In this document: positions 43,538 through 52,428 of the stretch, one piece after another
How positions within the stretch are numbered: the stretch's first letter is position 1
Layout of the letters: each line of letters begins with the position of its first letter
Assembly: GCA_050951845.1 (NCBI GenBank)
Contig: JBMNJV010000002.1
Location: 62,001 to 126,000, forward strand
Reading direction: 5' to 3'
Length of the DNA stretch: 64,000 bases
Source of the DNA: UBA5436 sp050951845
Lineage (GTDB): Bacteria; Bacillota; Clostridia; Saccharofermentanales; DTU023
The notes under the pieces: generated by a model
The model's database searches: none
What the model was told of the DNA's origin: nothing
What the model saw: the letters and a program-made list of their open reading frames with translations, nothing else
Program-made: the position numbers and the translations under genes

Positions 43538-44761
43538 ATGACAAATGTATATGACACATTGATCGAACGTGGCTATTTTGCTCAAGCAACACATCCGGAA
43601 GAAACCAGAGAATTTCTTGCCGAACCCGGTGCAGTTTTTTATATAGGTTTCGACCCTACCGCCGACAGTTTACACATCGGACATTTAACACAAATGATGG
43701 TTATGGCTCATATGCAAAAAGCCGGCCATATCCCTATCGCATTGATGGGCGGCGGTACCGGTATGATCGGCGATCCGTCAGGCCGTTCCGATATGCGCCA
43801 ATTAATGACTCCCGAAACGATTCAGCACAATGTTGATAAATTCAAAGAACAAATGTCACGATTGCTCGATTTTTCGGACGATAAGGCCATCATGGTAAAT
43901 AATGCGGATTGGCTGCTTGATATTAATTATGTTGATTTTTTACGTGAAATAGGTGTGAATTTTTCAGTAAATAAGATGCTGGCTACCGATATTTATAAAA
44001 ATCGTCTGGAAGAAGGTTTGACTTATTTCGAATTCAGTTATATTCTTTTGCAATCCTATGATTTTCTGGAACTGTATCGTCGTTACGGCTGTCGTTTGCA
44101 AATGGGCGGTAACGATCAATGGGCTAATATTATTTCCGGCGTTGATCTGATTCGCCGCAAAGAACAGGGCGAAGCTTACGGTATGACTTTTAATTTGCTG
44201 ACGGACTCAGAAGGCAACAAAATGGGCAAAACTCAAAAAGGTGCTTTATGGCTTGATGCCGACAAACTTTCACCTTTTGAATTTTATCAGTATTTCAGAA
44301 ACTTGGAAGACGATTCAATTATCAAAACGATGAAAACTTTAACCTTCCTGCCAATGAGCGAAATCGCAGAATATGCAAAATTGGAAGGTCAGGCAATCAA
44401 TCAGGCAAAAGAAGTATTAGCCTTTGAAGTAACAAAAATTGTTCACGGTGAAACAGCCGCCCTATCAGCTCAAAAACAAGCTCATCAATTATTTTCCGGT
44501 TCAGGCAGATCGGACGATATGCCGACTACGGAACTGACTCACGATGTTGCCTATAATACTCCGATTTTGGATTTGTTGGCCGACAGCGGAATTGTGCCCT
44601 CCAAGAGCGAAGGTCGCAGATTAATCAAGCAAGGCGGTGTTTATCTGAATGATGAAGCAATTTCAGACGCTGCTTATTTATTACAGCCCGACGATTTTGT
44701 TGAAGGTGAAGCAATCATCCGCCGCGGCAAGAAAAACTTTTTCCGTTTAGTGTTAGTTTAA
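43538..44761 (+). CDS. tyrS: Tyrosyl-tRNA synthetase
   Basis: 407 residues. Class I synthetase motifs are HIGH (46-49) and KMGKT (228-232, the KMSKS equivalent). The QMGGNDQW stretch and the C-terminal S4 domain (SEGRRLIKQGGVYLND) are seen. GGAGG precedes the ATG. The 138-nt leader shows no T-box consensus. Confidence 0.97.
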   Translation: MTNVYDTLIERGYFAQATHPEETREFLAEPGAVFYIGFDPTADSLHIGHLTQMMVMAHMQKAGHIPIALMGGGTGMIGDPSGRSDMRQLMTPETIQHNVDKFKEQMSRLLDFSDDKAIMVNNADWLLDINYVDFLREIGVNFSVNKMLATDIYKNRLEEGLTYFEFSYILLQSYDFLELYRRYGCRLQMGGNDQWANIISGVDLIRRKEQGEAYGMTFNLLTDSEGNKMGKTQKGALWLDADKLSPFEFYQYFRNLEDDSIIKTMKTLTFLPMSEIAEYAKLEGQAINQAKEVLAFEVTKIVHGETAALSAQKQAHQLFSGSGRSDDMPTTELTHDVAYNTPILDLLADSGIVPSKSEGRRLIKQGGVYLNDEAISDAAYLLQPDDFVEGEAIIRRGKKNFFRLVLV

Positions 44762-44770
44762 AATCTGCTC

Positions 44771-44812
44771 ATTTTCGAGTTGTGCAAATCAAAATTTGCA
44801 CAACTCGAAAAT
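44771..44812. terminator. Perfect 19-bp hairpin between tyrS and the M18 peptidase gene
   Basis: ATTTTCGAGTTGTGCAAAT is followed after four bases by its exact reverse complement. It lies 9 nt past the tyrS stop and 77 nt from the stop of the convergent peptidase gene. There is no T-run outside the stem, so a bidirectional terminator or a binding site are both possible. Confidence 0.6.
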
Positions 44813-44888
44813 TTGAACAATCCTGCATCCATTGTTGCTTAATATTTCTATAATCAATAAAGTAAATGCTCTGAAATTTAAACGGAAC

Positions 44889-46352
44889 TCAGCCTTTGGT
44901 CATAAAGACCTTGTAGGCCCGATAGGTATTATATACATCAATTTTTGAAGTAATTTCAAAACAGGAATGCATTGCAAACATACAGACACCGCAATCAATA
45001 ACATTCATCCCCGTGGTTGCAAAATATTTGGCAATAGTGCCGCCGCCACCGGCATCAACTTTGCCCATATCCGAGATTTGATACGGTATTTCATTCGCAT
45101 CCAGCAAATTAGTTAAACAGGCAACAAACTCCGCATTGGCATCGTTCGTGCCGTACTTGCCGGCATGACCGGTATATTTGTTGATTGACATGCCTTTTGA
45201 AAGGTAGGAGCTGTTTACCGGATCGGATACTTCAGCATAGATCGGATCATAGGCATTCGTAACATCGGATGACAGCAAATTCGTATTCAGATAAAATTGC
45301 TGAATCTCTTGCATGCTCGGTTCGCGACCGATAATCTTTTCATGTAATGTGTTCAAAAGATATTGAAAAACTTGTGATTGAGCACCGGTATTGCCGTCAC
45401 TGCCTATTTCTTCTTTGTCTGCAAATAGAATCACTGCTGTTTTAGTGACCGATTCTGTATCGAGCAAAGCTTGTAAGGATGTATAAGCACATACTCTGTC
45501 ATCCTGACCATAAGCGCCGATCATCGAGCGGTCAAAACCGACATCTCTGGCAAAATGAGCCGGTACAACTTCGATTTCAGCCCGATTGAAATCCGCTTCT
45601 TTAATACCATATTTCTCATTTAACAGATTTAGAATACCCAGCTTAAAACGTTCGCTGATATCTTTGTCCGGATAGGGAATGCTTCCGATCAGAACCTGAA
45701 GTTTCTCACCTTCAACATATTCCGTAATCTTTTTATTTGCCCGATGATAATCAAGATGAGGTAATAAATCGGTTACGGTAAATACCGGGTCTTCAGGATC
45801 ATCACCTACATTAATCTCGACTCTTTTTCCGTCACTCAAATAGATCACCCCATGCAGTGCCAATTGAGTCGAAAGCCAATGGTATTTTTTGATTCCGCCA
45901 TAATAATGTGTTTTGAAGTAGACGAGTTCATTCTCTTCAATCAGAGGATTGGGTTTCAAATCTAAGCGGGGTGAATCAATATGTGATGCTACAATATTAA
46001 ACCCGTTCTTCGGTACTTCCGTTCCGATTAAAGCTGCAACTAAAATTTTATCATGTATTGTGGCATATACTTTATTGCCATTTTCTATTTTTTCAAATTC
46101 AGTAAGATGCTTAAAGCCGGCAATTTCTAATTGTTCGACTGTATATTGGATAAAACGCCGCTCGGTCTTTCCATAATTCAAAGCTTTTTTATAGCCTTCT
46201 GCAAATTCAAATATCTTATCTTGATCTTCGCTTTGAATATCCCAACAGTTTTCTTTTTTTACAAATAACTGATTTTTTAATACTTCCGCTTCATTATCTG
46301 CTTTTTTATCCGCTTTATTATTTGTATTTATATTATCTTTTATCTTTGTCAT
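44889..46352 (-). CDS. M18 family aminopeptidase
   Basis: 487 residues. Cytosolic dinuclear-metal aminopeptidase. Metal-site motifs are ASHIDSPRLDLKP, AYGQDDRVCAYTSL and FADKEEIGSDGNTGAQS, with the C-terminal FAMHSCFEI histidine. A Lys/Asn/Asp-rich N-terminal tail of about 25 residues precedes the domain. GAAGGAAA precedes the ATG. Confidence 0.93.
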   Translation of the reverse strand: MTKIKDNINTNNKADKKADNEAEVLKNQLFVKKENCWDIQSEDQDKIFEFAEGYKKALNYGKTERRFIQYTVEQLEIAGFKHLTEFEKIENGNKVYATIHDKILVAALIGTEVPKNGFNIVASHIDSPRLDLKPNPLIEENELVYFKTHYYGGIKKYHWLSTQLALHGVIYLSDGKRVEINVGDDPEDPVFTVTDLLPHLDYHRANKKITEYVEGEKLQVLIGSIPYPDKDISERFKLGILNLLNEKYGIKEADFNRAEIEVVPAHFARDVGFDRSMIGAYGQDDRVCAYTSLQALLDTESVTKTAVILFADKEEIGSDGNTGAQSQVFQYLLNTLHEKIIGREPSMQEIQQFYLNTNLLSSDVTNAYDPIYAEVSDPVNSSYLSKGMSINKYTGHAGKYGTNDANAEFVACLTNLLDANEIPYQISDMGKVDAGGGGTIAKYFATTGMNVIDCGVCMFAMHSCFEITSKIDVYNTYRAYKVFMTKG

Positions 46353-46378
46353 TATATTTCCTTCTAATCGCCGGGTAA

Positions 46379-47569
46379 TTATAATATATCAATTTGTAAT
46401 TCTTCTGATAATTTTTCAGAAAAATGCAGATTTCCCTCTTGATCCAAAAAAACAGCATGGATATTGTCCTGACTATTAATTAATTCCATACCTTTCTCTA
46501 ATCCTAAGACAAAACATGCCGTACTTAAGGCATCGCCCGTAACACTTTGTTCACTGATAATTGTTACAGATGCTAAGTCGTTATTTACAGGCATCCCTGT
46601 CTCGGAATCCAAAATATGATGATAAAAATGCCCGTCTTTTTCGAAGAATCTTTCATAAATGCCCGATGTCACTACCGATTGATAAAAATCATTTAAATGT
46701 ACGGCAGCAACATATCCTTCTTTGAACGGCTTTTGAATGCCTATCGTAAAACCTGTATTATCCGCTTTTGTTCCGATACACAGAACATTGCCGCCCAGAT
46801 TAATGATTGCACTTTTAACGCCTTTTTCTACTAAACAGGCTTTCATTTGATCTGCGATGTACCCTTTCGCAATAGCCCCCAAGTCAATTTTCGTGTCAGC
46901 ATTTGTAAAGCTGACTTGATTATCATTCACTTGAATATTTTTATAATTTACAGTTTTTAATGCTTTTTGTATGCTTTCTGCAGAAGGAACTATTTCAGAG
47001 CCAGAAGTAAAATCCCATAAATCAGTTACGGAGCCAATTGATATATCCAGAGCTCCGGCTGATATTTCCGAATATTTTAATGCCTCTTGTAACAAATTTG
47101 CAGTACTGTCCGAAACTTGATTAATTATTCTATTATTTAACTGTGAAACTTCACTATCAGGAATTGTCCAGGACAATTGATTTTCATATTCTCTGCATAA
47201 TTCAAATGTATCATTTATTAAATCCTGATCGGTTTCGTTATAAAGAATAATTTCACAATGTGTATTGAGCAGAAAAGCGGAGCCTATCAGCTTATTATCC
47301 TGTTGTTCTATATAAACAGGTAACTCCGGCTGCTGTTCTTCACCATGAACAGAAGACTCCTGCTCATTTTCTGAAATACGAACAGAAGATTTATCCTGTT
47401 CTTTTTCATGAACAAAGGTTTCCTGATCATTTGCTGAAATATCGGATTGTTGAACGAGTTGATCCTCAGGGATATTCTGCTGAGAATTTTTTGAATCACA
47501 TCCGCTTAAGATGCTCAAGTTAAAAATCAGAAAAAAAGCTGCAATTTTGTTAAAGATTTTACTTTTCAT
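46379..47569 (-). CDS. apbE: ApbE-type FAD:protein FMN transferase, lipoprotein
   Basis: 396 residues. Lipobox LSGC (Cys24), then an acidic spacer with repeated ENEQESSVHGEEQ-like units, then the ApbE domain from about 95. Motifs are MGSAFLLNTH-like GSAFLLNTHCEI, KIDLGAIAKGYIAD, INLGGNVLCIG, HHILDSETGMPV and SVTGDALSTACFVLG. ApbE covalently attaches FMN to extracytosolic redox proteins. AAAAGGTAGC precedes the ATG. It is divergent from, and 59-65 nt away from, the NusG-II and Gx-transporter pair. Confidence 0.93.
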   Translation of the reverse strand: MKSKIFNKIAAFFLIFNLSILSGCDSKNSQQNIPEDQLVQQSDISANDQETFVHEKEQDKSSVRISENEQESSVHGEEQQPELPVYIEQQDNKLIGSAFLLNTHCEIILYNETDQDLINDTFELCREYENQLSWTIPDSEVSQLNNRIINQVSDSTANLLQEALKYSEISAGALDISIGSVTDLWDFTSGSEIVPSAESIQKALKTVNYKNIQVNDNQVSFTNADTKIDLGAIAKGYIADQMKACLVEKGVKSAIINLGGNVLCIGTKADNTGFTIGIQKPFKEGYVAAVHLNDFYQSVVTSGIYERFFEKDGHFYHHILDSETGMPVNNDLASVTIISEQSVTGDALSTACFVLGLEKGMELINSQDNIHAVFLDQEGNLHFSEKLSEELQIDIL

Positions 47570-47634
47570 AAGCTACCTTTTCATTTAAATCGCTTGATAG
47601 TATAATACAAAATCATGCTTTAGTAAATTTGGAT

Positions 47635-48012
47635 ATGAGTGCCATCGTGAAATTAAAACGCAACGATCTTATTTTAATAATTGCTTTATTAATCATTGCC
47701 GTTATCTCGTTTTTTTTAATTCAATCTATGAAAAAAGTAGGTGGAACTGTTTCAGTTCTTCGCGATAATCAAGAGATTTATAATTTACCATTGAATCAAG
47801 ATCTTAATCTGATGATTGAATCGAATGGACAATATAATGAATTGATTATTCAAGATCGTAAAGTTTGGATAGAAAGTGCCAATTGTTCGAATCAAATCTG
47901 TGTTAGGCATCCCAAGATACGATACTCCGGCGAAACAATCATTTGTCTGCCCCATCGCTTGGTCATTACTATTGTTGACGGGGAACCGATTTTTGATTCG
48001 TTCAGTTATTGA
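47635..48012 (+). CDS. NusG domain II-containing membrane-anchored protein
   Basis: About 125 residues: a membrane helix near the N-terminus (ILIIALLIIAVISFFLIQSM) and one extracytosolic NusG-II beta domain with conserved cysteines (SANCSNQICVRH, ETIICLPHRLVI). This family commonly neighbours ApbE and Gx-transporter genes in Firmicutes and is the family I recall for EetA of Listeria. The start is uncertain: ATG 47635, GTG 47650 and TTG 47629 are all possible and none has a strong ribosome site. Confidence 0.85.
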   Translation: MSAIVKLKRNDLILIIALLIIAVISFFLIQSMKKVGGTVSVLRDNQEIYNLPLNQDLNLMIESNGQYNELIIQDRKVWIESANCSNQICVRHPKIRYSGETIICLPHRLVITIVDGEPIFDSFSY

Positions 48013-48023
48013 ATGAGTAAATT

Positions 48024-48521
48024 ATGAAAACGAAACATATGACTTTGCTTGCAATGCTGATCGCTATTTCTATGATCCTCAGTTATTTAGAATCATTATT
48101 ACCGCAAATTTATATCGTGCCTGGTATTAAATTGGGATTGGCAAATATTCCGGTAATGTTCGCTGTTTTTAAATTAAAACCGGCCGATGCTTTATTAATT
48201 TCCGGTATTCGTATCTTTTTGTTATCTATGTTGTTCAGAAGTTTTCTCTCATTTATCTTCAGCATAACGGGCGGACTGATAAGTGTTGCTTTGATGTTGC
48301 TTTTCAAAAAAATCAACACATTCTCAATCCTGGGAATCAGTGTGATAGGCGGTGTTGCACATAATTTAGGTCAGATATTGATTGCAGCATTTATTGTTAA
48401 TACACCGGGGCTTTTATTTTATTTACCGATTTTAATCATAGCCGGTACTCTTGCCGGAATTGCAATTGGTGTGATCTGTAATTTATTGGTGAATCGTATT
48501 CAATTGCCGTTTTCAGATTAA
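48024..48521 (+). CDS. Gx transporter family protein (Hpre_diP_synt_I type)
   Basis: 165 residues, five or six membrane helices with the family features LESLLPQIYIVPGIKLGLANIP, FSITGGLISVALM and GGVAHNLGQI. It resembles ECF S-components; the older name is heptaprenyl diphosphate synthase component I. It begins 11 nt after the NusG-II gene. With ApbE it forms a set seen in flavin/quinone electron-transfer loci. Confidence 0.88.
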   Translation: MKTKHMTLLAMLIAISMILSYLESLLPQIYIVPGIKLGLANIPVMFAVFKLKPADALLISGIRIFLLSMLFRSFLSFIFSITGGLISVALMLLFKKINTFSILGISVIGGVAHNLGQILIAAFIVNTPGLLFYLPILIIAGTLAGIAIGVICNLLVNRIQLPFSD

Positions 48522-48537
48522 ATGTTCTGATTCCGGT

Positions 48538-49845
48538 TTATTCCAGCGATTCCAAAAACTCTAACCATGATTTGATTTTTGCTTCGTATCCTTGTTCCGA
48601 TGGTTGATAATATTTATTATTTTTAATTTGTTCCGGCAAAAATTGCATCTTTACATAATGATGCGGAAAATCATGTGCATATTTATAACCTTGAGAATAA
48701 CCGTGTTTTTTCATTTCATCGATCGGCGCATTGCGCAAATGATACGGAATCTCACCGGTTCTTCGATTTTTCACATCTGCCAGAGCCGCATCAATTCCCA
48801 AGTATGTCGTATTAGATTTAGGTGAAGTCGCAACCAAAACAGCCGCTTCAGCCAGGATTATTCTCGCTTCCGGCATACCGATCATTTTGGTTGCCTGATA
48901 TGCGGCAACAGCAATCGAAAGTATTTGCGGATTTGCCAAACCGACATCCTCGGCAGCACAAATTACGATTCTCCGTGCAAGAAATTCTATATCTTCTCCG
49001 CCATGTAAAGCCCGGGCCAAATAAAACAAAGTAGCATCCGGATCACTGCCGCGCATTGATTTGATAAAAGCACTGATTGTATCATAATGAGCCTCTCCGC
49101 CTTTATCAAAAGCCGGACTGCGTTTTTGCATACAGTCTTTGATCGTCGGCAGGTCTATTACGATTTTCCCTTGCTGATTCGGATGTGTAGTCAAAACCGC
49201 CAGTTCCAAACCGTTCAAAGCAATTCGCGCATCACCGTTTGATAAGTCGCTGATGAATTCTTTTGCTTTCGATTCAATTTCAATATCCAAACCGCCGTAA
49301 CCATATACCGGATCAGTTAGTGCCCGCTCTACAATTAGTGTAATATTCTCTTTGGTTAAAGGTTTGAGTTGAAATACCGTAGATCTTGAAATCAATGCTT
49401 TATTAACTTCAAAATAGGGATTTTCGGTTGTGGCACCGATCAGAATCAGAGTACCGTCTTCAACCTGGGGCAATAAAGCATCTTGTTGAGCTTTGTTGAA
49501 ACGATGAATTTCATCAATAAACAATACCGTTCTGCCTTGCGGAGTTAAAATCAGATTTTGTGTATCACTGATCACCTGTTTGATATCTTTGACACCTGAA
49601 GTGACCGCATTGAGTTGCTTAAATCCTATTTCGGTTGTCGCGGCTATTACTCTGGCCAAACTCGTCTTGCCTGTACCGGGAGGACCGAACAGAATAATAG
49701 AACTCAGACGATCCGCTTCAATCATTCTGCGCAGCATTTTCCCTTCAGCCAAAATATGTTCCTGACCGACAAATTCTTCTAATTTGCGCGGAACCATACG
49801 GTAGGCTAAAGGTTGTTTATGCTGTGTAAAATTTATATTTTTCAT
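48538..49845 (-). CDS. rarA: Replication-associated recombination ATPase RarA (MgsA)
   Basis: 435 residues. AAA+ ATPase with Walker A FGPPGTGKTSLARV near 52-65, Walker B LFIDEIHRFNKAQQDALLP, sensor ATTENP, and the C-terminal tetramerisation domain (RMIVICAAEDVGLANP-like, GIDAALADVKN). It acts at stalled replication forks. The ATG overlaps the glyA stop by 4 nt. Confidence 0.96.
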   Translation of the reverse strand: MKNINFTQHKQPLAYRMVPRKLEEFVGQEHILAEGKMLRRMIEADRLSSIILFGPPGTGKTSLARVIAATTEIGFKQLNAVTSGVKDIKQVISDTQNLILTPQGRTVLFIDEIHRFNKAQQDALLPQVEDGTLILIGATTENPYFEVNKALISRSTVFQLKPLTKENITLIVERALTDPVYGYGGLDIEIESKAKEFISDLSNGDARIALNGLELAVLTTHPNQQGKIVIDLPTIKDCMQKRSPAFDKGGEAHYDTISAFIKSMRGSDPDATLFYLARALHGGEDIEFLARRIVICAAEDVGLANPQILSIAVAAYQATKMIGMPEARIILAEAAVLVATSPKSNTTYLGIDAALADVKNRRTGEIPYHLRNAPIDEMKKHGYSQGYKYAHDFPHHYVKMQFLPEQIKNNKYYQPSEQGYEAKIKSWLEFLESLE

Positions 49846-51086
49846 TTGTAGTCAGAATAAAGCGGATATTTCTCACACAAACCGGCAACTCTTGATAGAA
49901 TTTGCGGCTTGTTTTTTTCAAAATCAAAGATTGCCAGTGAAATCAGTTCGGCAATTTCTTCCATGTCCTTTTCGACAAATCCTCTTGTTGTCAAAGCCGG
50001 TGTTCCAAGTCTGAGACCACTGGTCACTGTCGGTTTTTCCGTGTCATAAGGAATTGTGTTTTTATTCGTCGTAATATTGACCGATTCTAAACGCTTTTCC
50101 AACTCACGTCCGGTGATCCCGGTTTCACGCAGATTTATCAAAATCAAATGATTGTCCGTACCGCCCGAAACCAAATTAACATTATGTGCCTGCAAACCGT
50201 TCGCTAAAGCTTGTGCATTATTGATAATCTGTTGAGAATAGATCTTGAATTCAGGTTGTAAAGCTTCGCCGAAAGCAACCGCTTTTGCCGCAATTATATG
50301 CATCAGAGGTCCGCCTTGTGTTCCGGGGAAAACTGCGGAATCTATTTGTCTGGCATATTGTTCTTTACACATAATTAATCCGCCGCGCGGACCGCGCAAA
50401 GTCTTATGGGTAGTTGTCGTGACAAAATCCGCGTAAGGTATCGGACTCATATGTAAACCCGCTGCAACTAAACCTGCAATATGAGCCATATCCACTAATA
50501 ATAATGCTCCGACTTCATCTGCTATTTCACGGAATTTAGCAAAATCGATTTTTCTCGGATAGGCGCTTGCCCCGGCAACAATCAATTTCGGTTGAACTTC
50601 TTTAGCTGTTTGATAAAGTGCATCATAATCAATTTGATGGGTTTGCGGATCAACTTTGTAGCCATGAGCTTCAAAATATTTACCGGAGAAGTTAATTTTC
50701 ATACCGTGTGTTAAATGGCCGCCCTGATCCAAATCCATGCCTAAAATTTTATCACCGTAATTTAACATTTTAAAATATACTGCCGCATTGGCTTGAGCGC
50801 CGGAATGAGGCTGAACGTTGACATGTTCCGCACCGAACAATTCTTTTGCCCTGTTAATAGCAAGATCTTCCGCAACATCAACAAATTCACATCCGCCATA
50901 ATAACGGCGCCCGGGATAACCCTCTGCATATTTGTTGGTCAGGACTGAACCTTGAGCTGCCAATACCGCTTCGCTGACAAAGTTTTCCGAAGCGATTAAT
51001 TCCAGATGATCTTTTTGTCTTTGCAATTCATCATTCAGAGCCTGATACAGCTCCGGGTCTTGTTGTTTAATGATTTCGTAGGGCAT
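49842..51086 (-). CDS. glyA: Serine hydroxymethyltransferase
   Basis: 414 residues. PLP enzyme moving the serine beta-carbon to tetrahydrofolate. Motifs are ELIASENFVSEAV, TNKYAEGYPGRRYYGGCE, VNVQPHSGAQAN, and VTTTTHKTLRGPRGG with the PLP lysine. TTGGAGG precedes the ATG. It overlaps rarA downstream. Confidence 0.97.
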   Translation of the reverse strand: MPYEIIKQQDPELYQALNDELQRQKDHLELIASENFVSEAVLAAQGSVLTNKYAEGYPGRRYYGGCEFVDVAEDLAINRAKELFGAEHVNVQPHSGAQANAAVYFKMLNYGDKILGMDLDQGGHLTHGMKINFSGKYFEAHGYKVDPQTHQIDYDALYQTAKEVQPKLIVAGASAYPRKIDFAKFREIADEVGALLLVDMAHIAGLVAAGLHMSPIPYADFVTTTTHKTLRGPRGGLIMCKEQYARQIDSAVFPGTQGGPLMHIIAAKAVAFGEALQPEFKIYSQQIINNAQALANGLQAHNVNLVSGGTDNHLILINLRETGITGRELEKRLESVNITTNKNTIPYDTEKPTVTSGLRLGTPALTTRGFVEKDMEEIAELISLAIFDFEKNKPQILSRVAGLCEKYPLYSDYK

Positions 51087-51175
51087 TTTATATATTCCTC
51101 CAATTATTATTGTTTATTAATAAATATTCATGAAGCAGTTCAGCAAATCATGAATTCCGATATTGTCGCCTGATT

Positions 51176-52363
51176 TCAGACAATGATTGTTTCTATCTTA
51201 TTTAAACCTTGTTCAACCAATAGCTCAATAGCCAAATCCTGCTCCGCCTGTTCACAATCTATCCGGTTCGGATTAATTTTCGGATGTTTGGCAACAAAAA
51301 TCGTACAACAATCTTCGTAAGGTAAAATTGAAGTTTCATAAGTATCAATTTCACGTGCCAATTTGATTGTATCATTTTTATCAATACCGATTAAAGGGCG
51401 GAAAACCGGTCGGTCAACCACGGAATTAGTACATCTCAGGGCCTCAACCGTCTGACTTGCCACTTGCCCCAAACTTTCACCCGTAATCAGACAATTTATC
51501 TTATTTTTTTCCGCCAAACGATCAGCTATCCGCATCATCATTCTGCGCATGATTACGGTCAACATTTCTCCCGGTACTTTTTGATTAAGTTCCAATTGAA
51601 TATCGGTAAAATCCACGATATGTAAAGGTAATCTGCCGCAAAAATCACTTAATCTGCCTGCCAGATCAATCACTTTTTGTTTTGCCTGATCTCCGGTATA
51701 AGGAAATGTATGAAAATAAATCGCCTCTAACTGCAGACCGCGTGATGCCATTTGAAAACCGGCGACCGGACTGTCAATACCGCCTGAAAGCAGCAACATT
51801 CCCGTTCCGCTGGTACCTACCGGTAAACCGCTGTATGCCGGTTGAATTTCATGATATAAATATATTTCCTGACGTATTTCAATTTGAAACAAAAAATCCG
51901 GATTGTGTACATCAACTGTGGCTTGTTCCGGATATGTCAGTAATACTTTTTCACCTAAGTCGCAATTTAATTGATAAGAATTTAAAGGAAAATTTTTATC
52001 AATCCGGCGAGTTTCGAATTTGAAACTATGTTCAGCACCGTCAGCATATAATTCGGCAACATAAGCCTTAACCTGAGCGAATAAAAGATCTTTATCATTG
52101 GCAAATCGCCTGACCGGACTGGCGGAAACATAACCGAATACATCTTTGATACGCTTAAGAATTTCCCCGGTCGGAAAATCGAACTGATCCTGCTGTCGTT
52201 TTTCAATATATACTCTTGATTGATCCTGATATATTTTAAATTTACCCAGATCACGCAAACGATAGCGCAAATTGGAAATTAAGCGTGTTTCAAATTTATG
52301 TCTATTCAAGCCTTTGAGAGCAATTTCTCCCAAACGAATTAAAATCAGCTCCTGATAATCTAT
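51176..52363 (-). CDS. thiI: tRNA 4-thiouridine synthase / thiazole sulfurtransferase ThiI
   Basis: About 395 residues with ferredoxin-like, THUMP and PP-loop domains (LLLSGGIDSPVAGFQMA). No rhodanese domain, as in most Firmicutes. The family N-terminus (ELILIRLGEIALKG) extends upstream of the first TTG (52333) and no ATG, GTG or TTG is available in frame before a stop. Candidates are ATA at 52363 (GAGGG 6 nt upstream) or ATT at 52339 (AGGAG 9 nt upstream). The preceding gene is a cysteine desulfurase, its sulfur donor. Confidence 0.9.
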   Translation of the reverse strand: MDYQELILIRLGEIALKGLNRHKFETRLISNLRYRLRDLGKFKIYQDQSRVYIEKRQQDQFDFPTGEILKRIKDVFGYVSASPVRRFANDKDLLFAQVKAYVAELYADGAEHSFKFETRRIDKNFPLNSYQLNCDLGEKVLLTYPEQATVDVHNPDFLFQIEIRQEIYLYHEIQPAYSGLPVGTSGTGMLLLSGGIDSPVAGFQMASRGLQLEAIYFHTFPYTGDQAKQKVIDLAGRLSDFCGRLPLHIVDFTDIQLELNQKVPGEMLTVIMRRMMMRIADRLAEKNKINCLITGESLGQVASQTVEALRCTNSVVDRPVFRPLIGIDKNDTIKLAREIDTYETSILPYEDCCTIFVAKHPKINPNRIDCEQAEQDLAIELLVEQGLNKIETIIV

Positions 52364-52428
52364 TTTAATCCCTCTTTCATTTTAAACTATAAATTTAAAC
52401 TATTAACAAACAAACTTTAGTTTACCGA

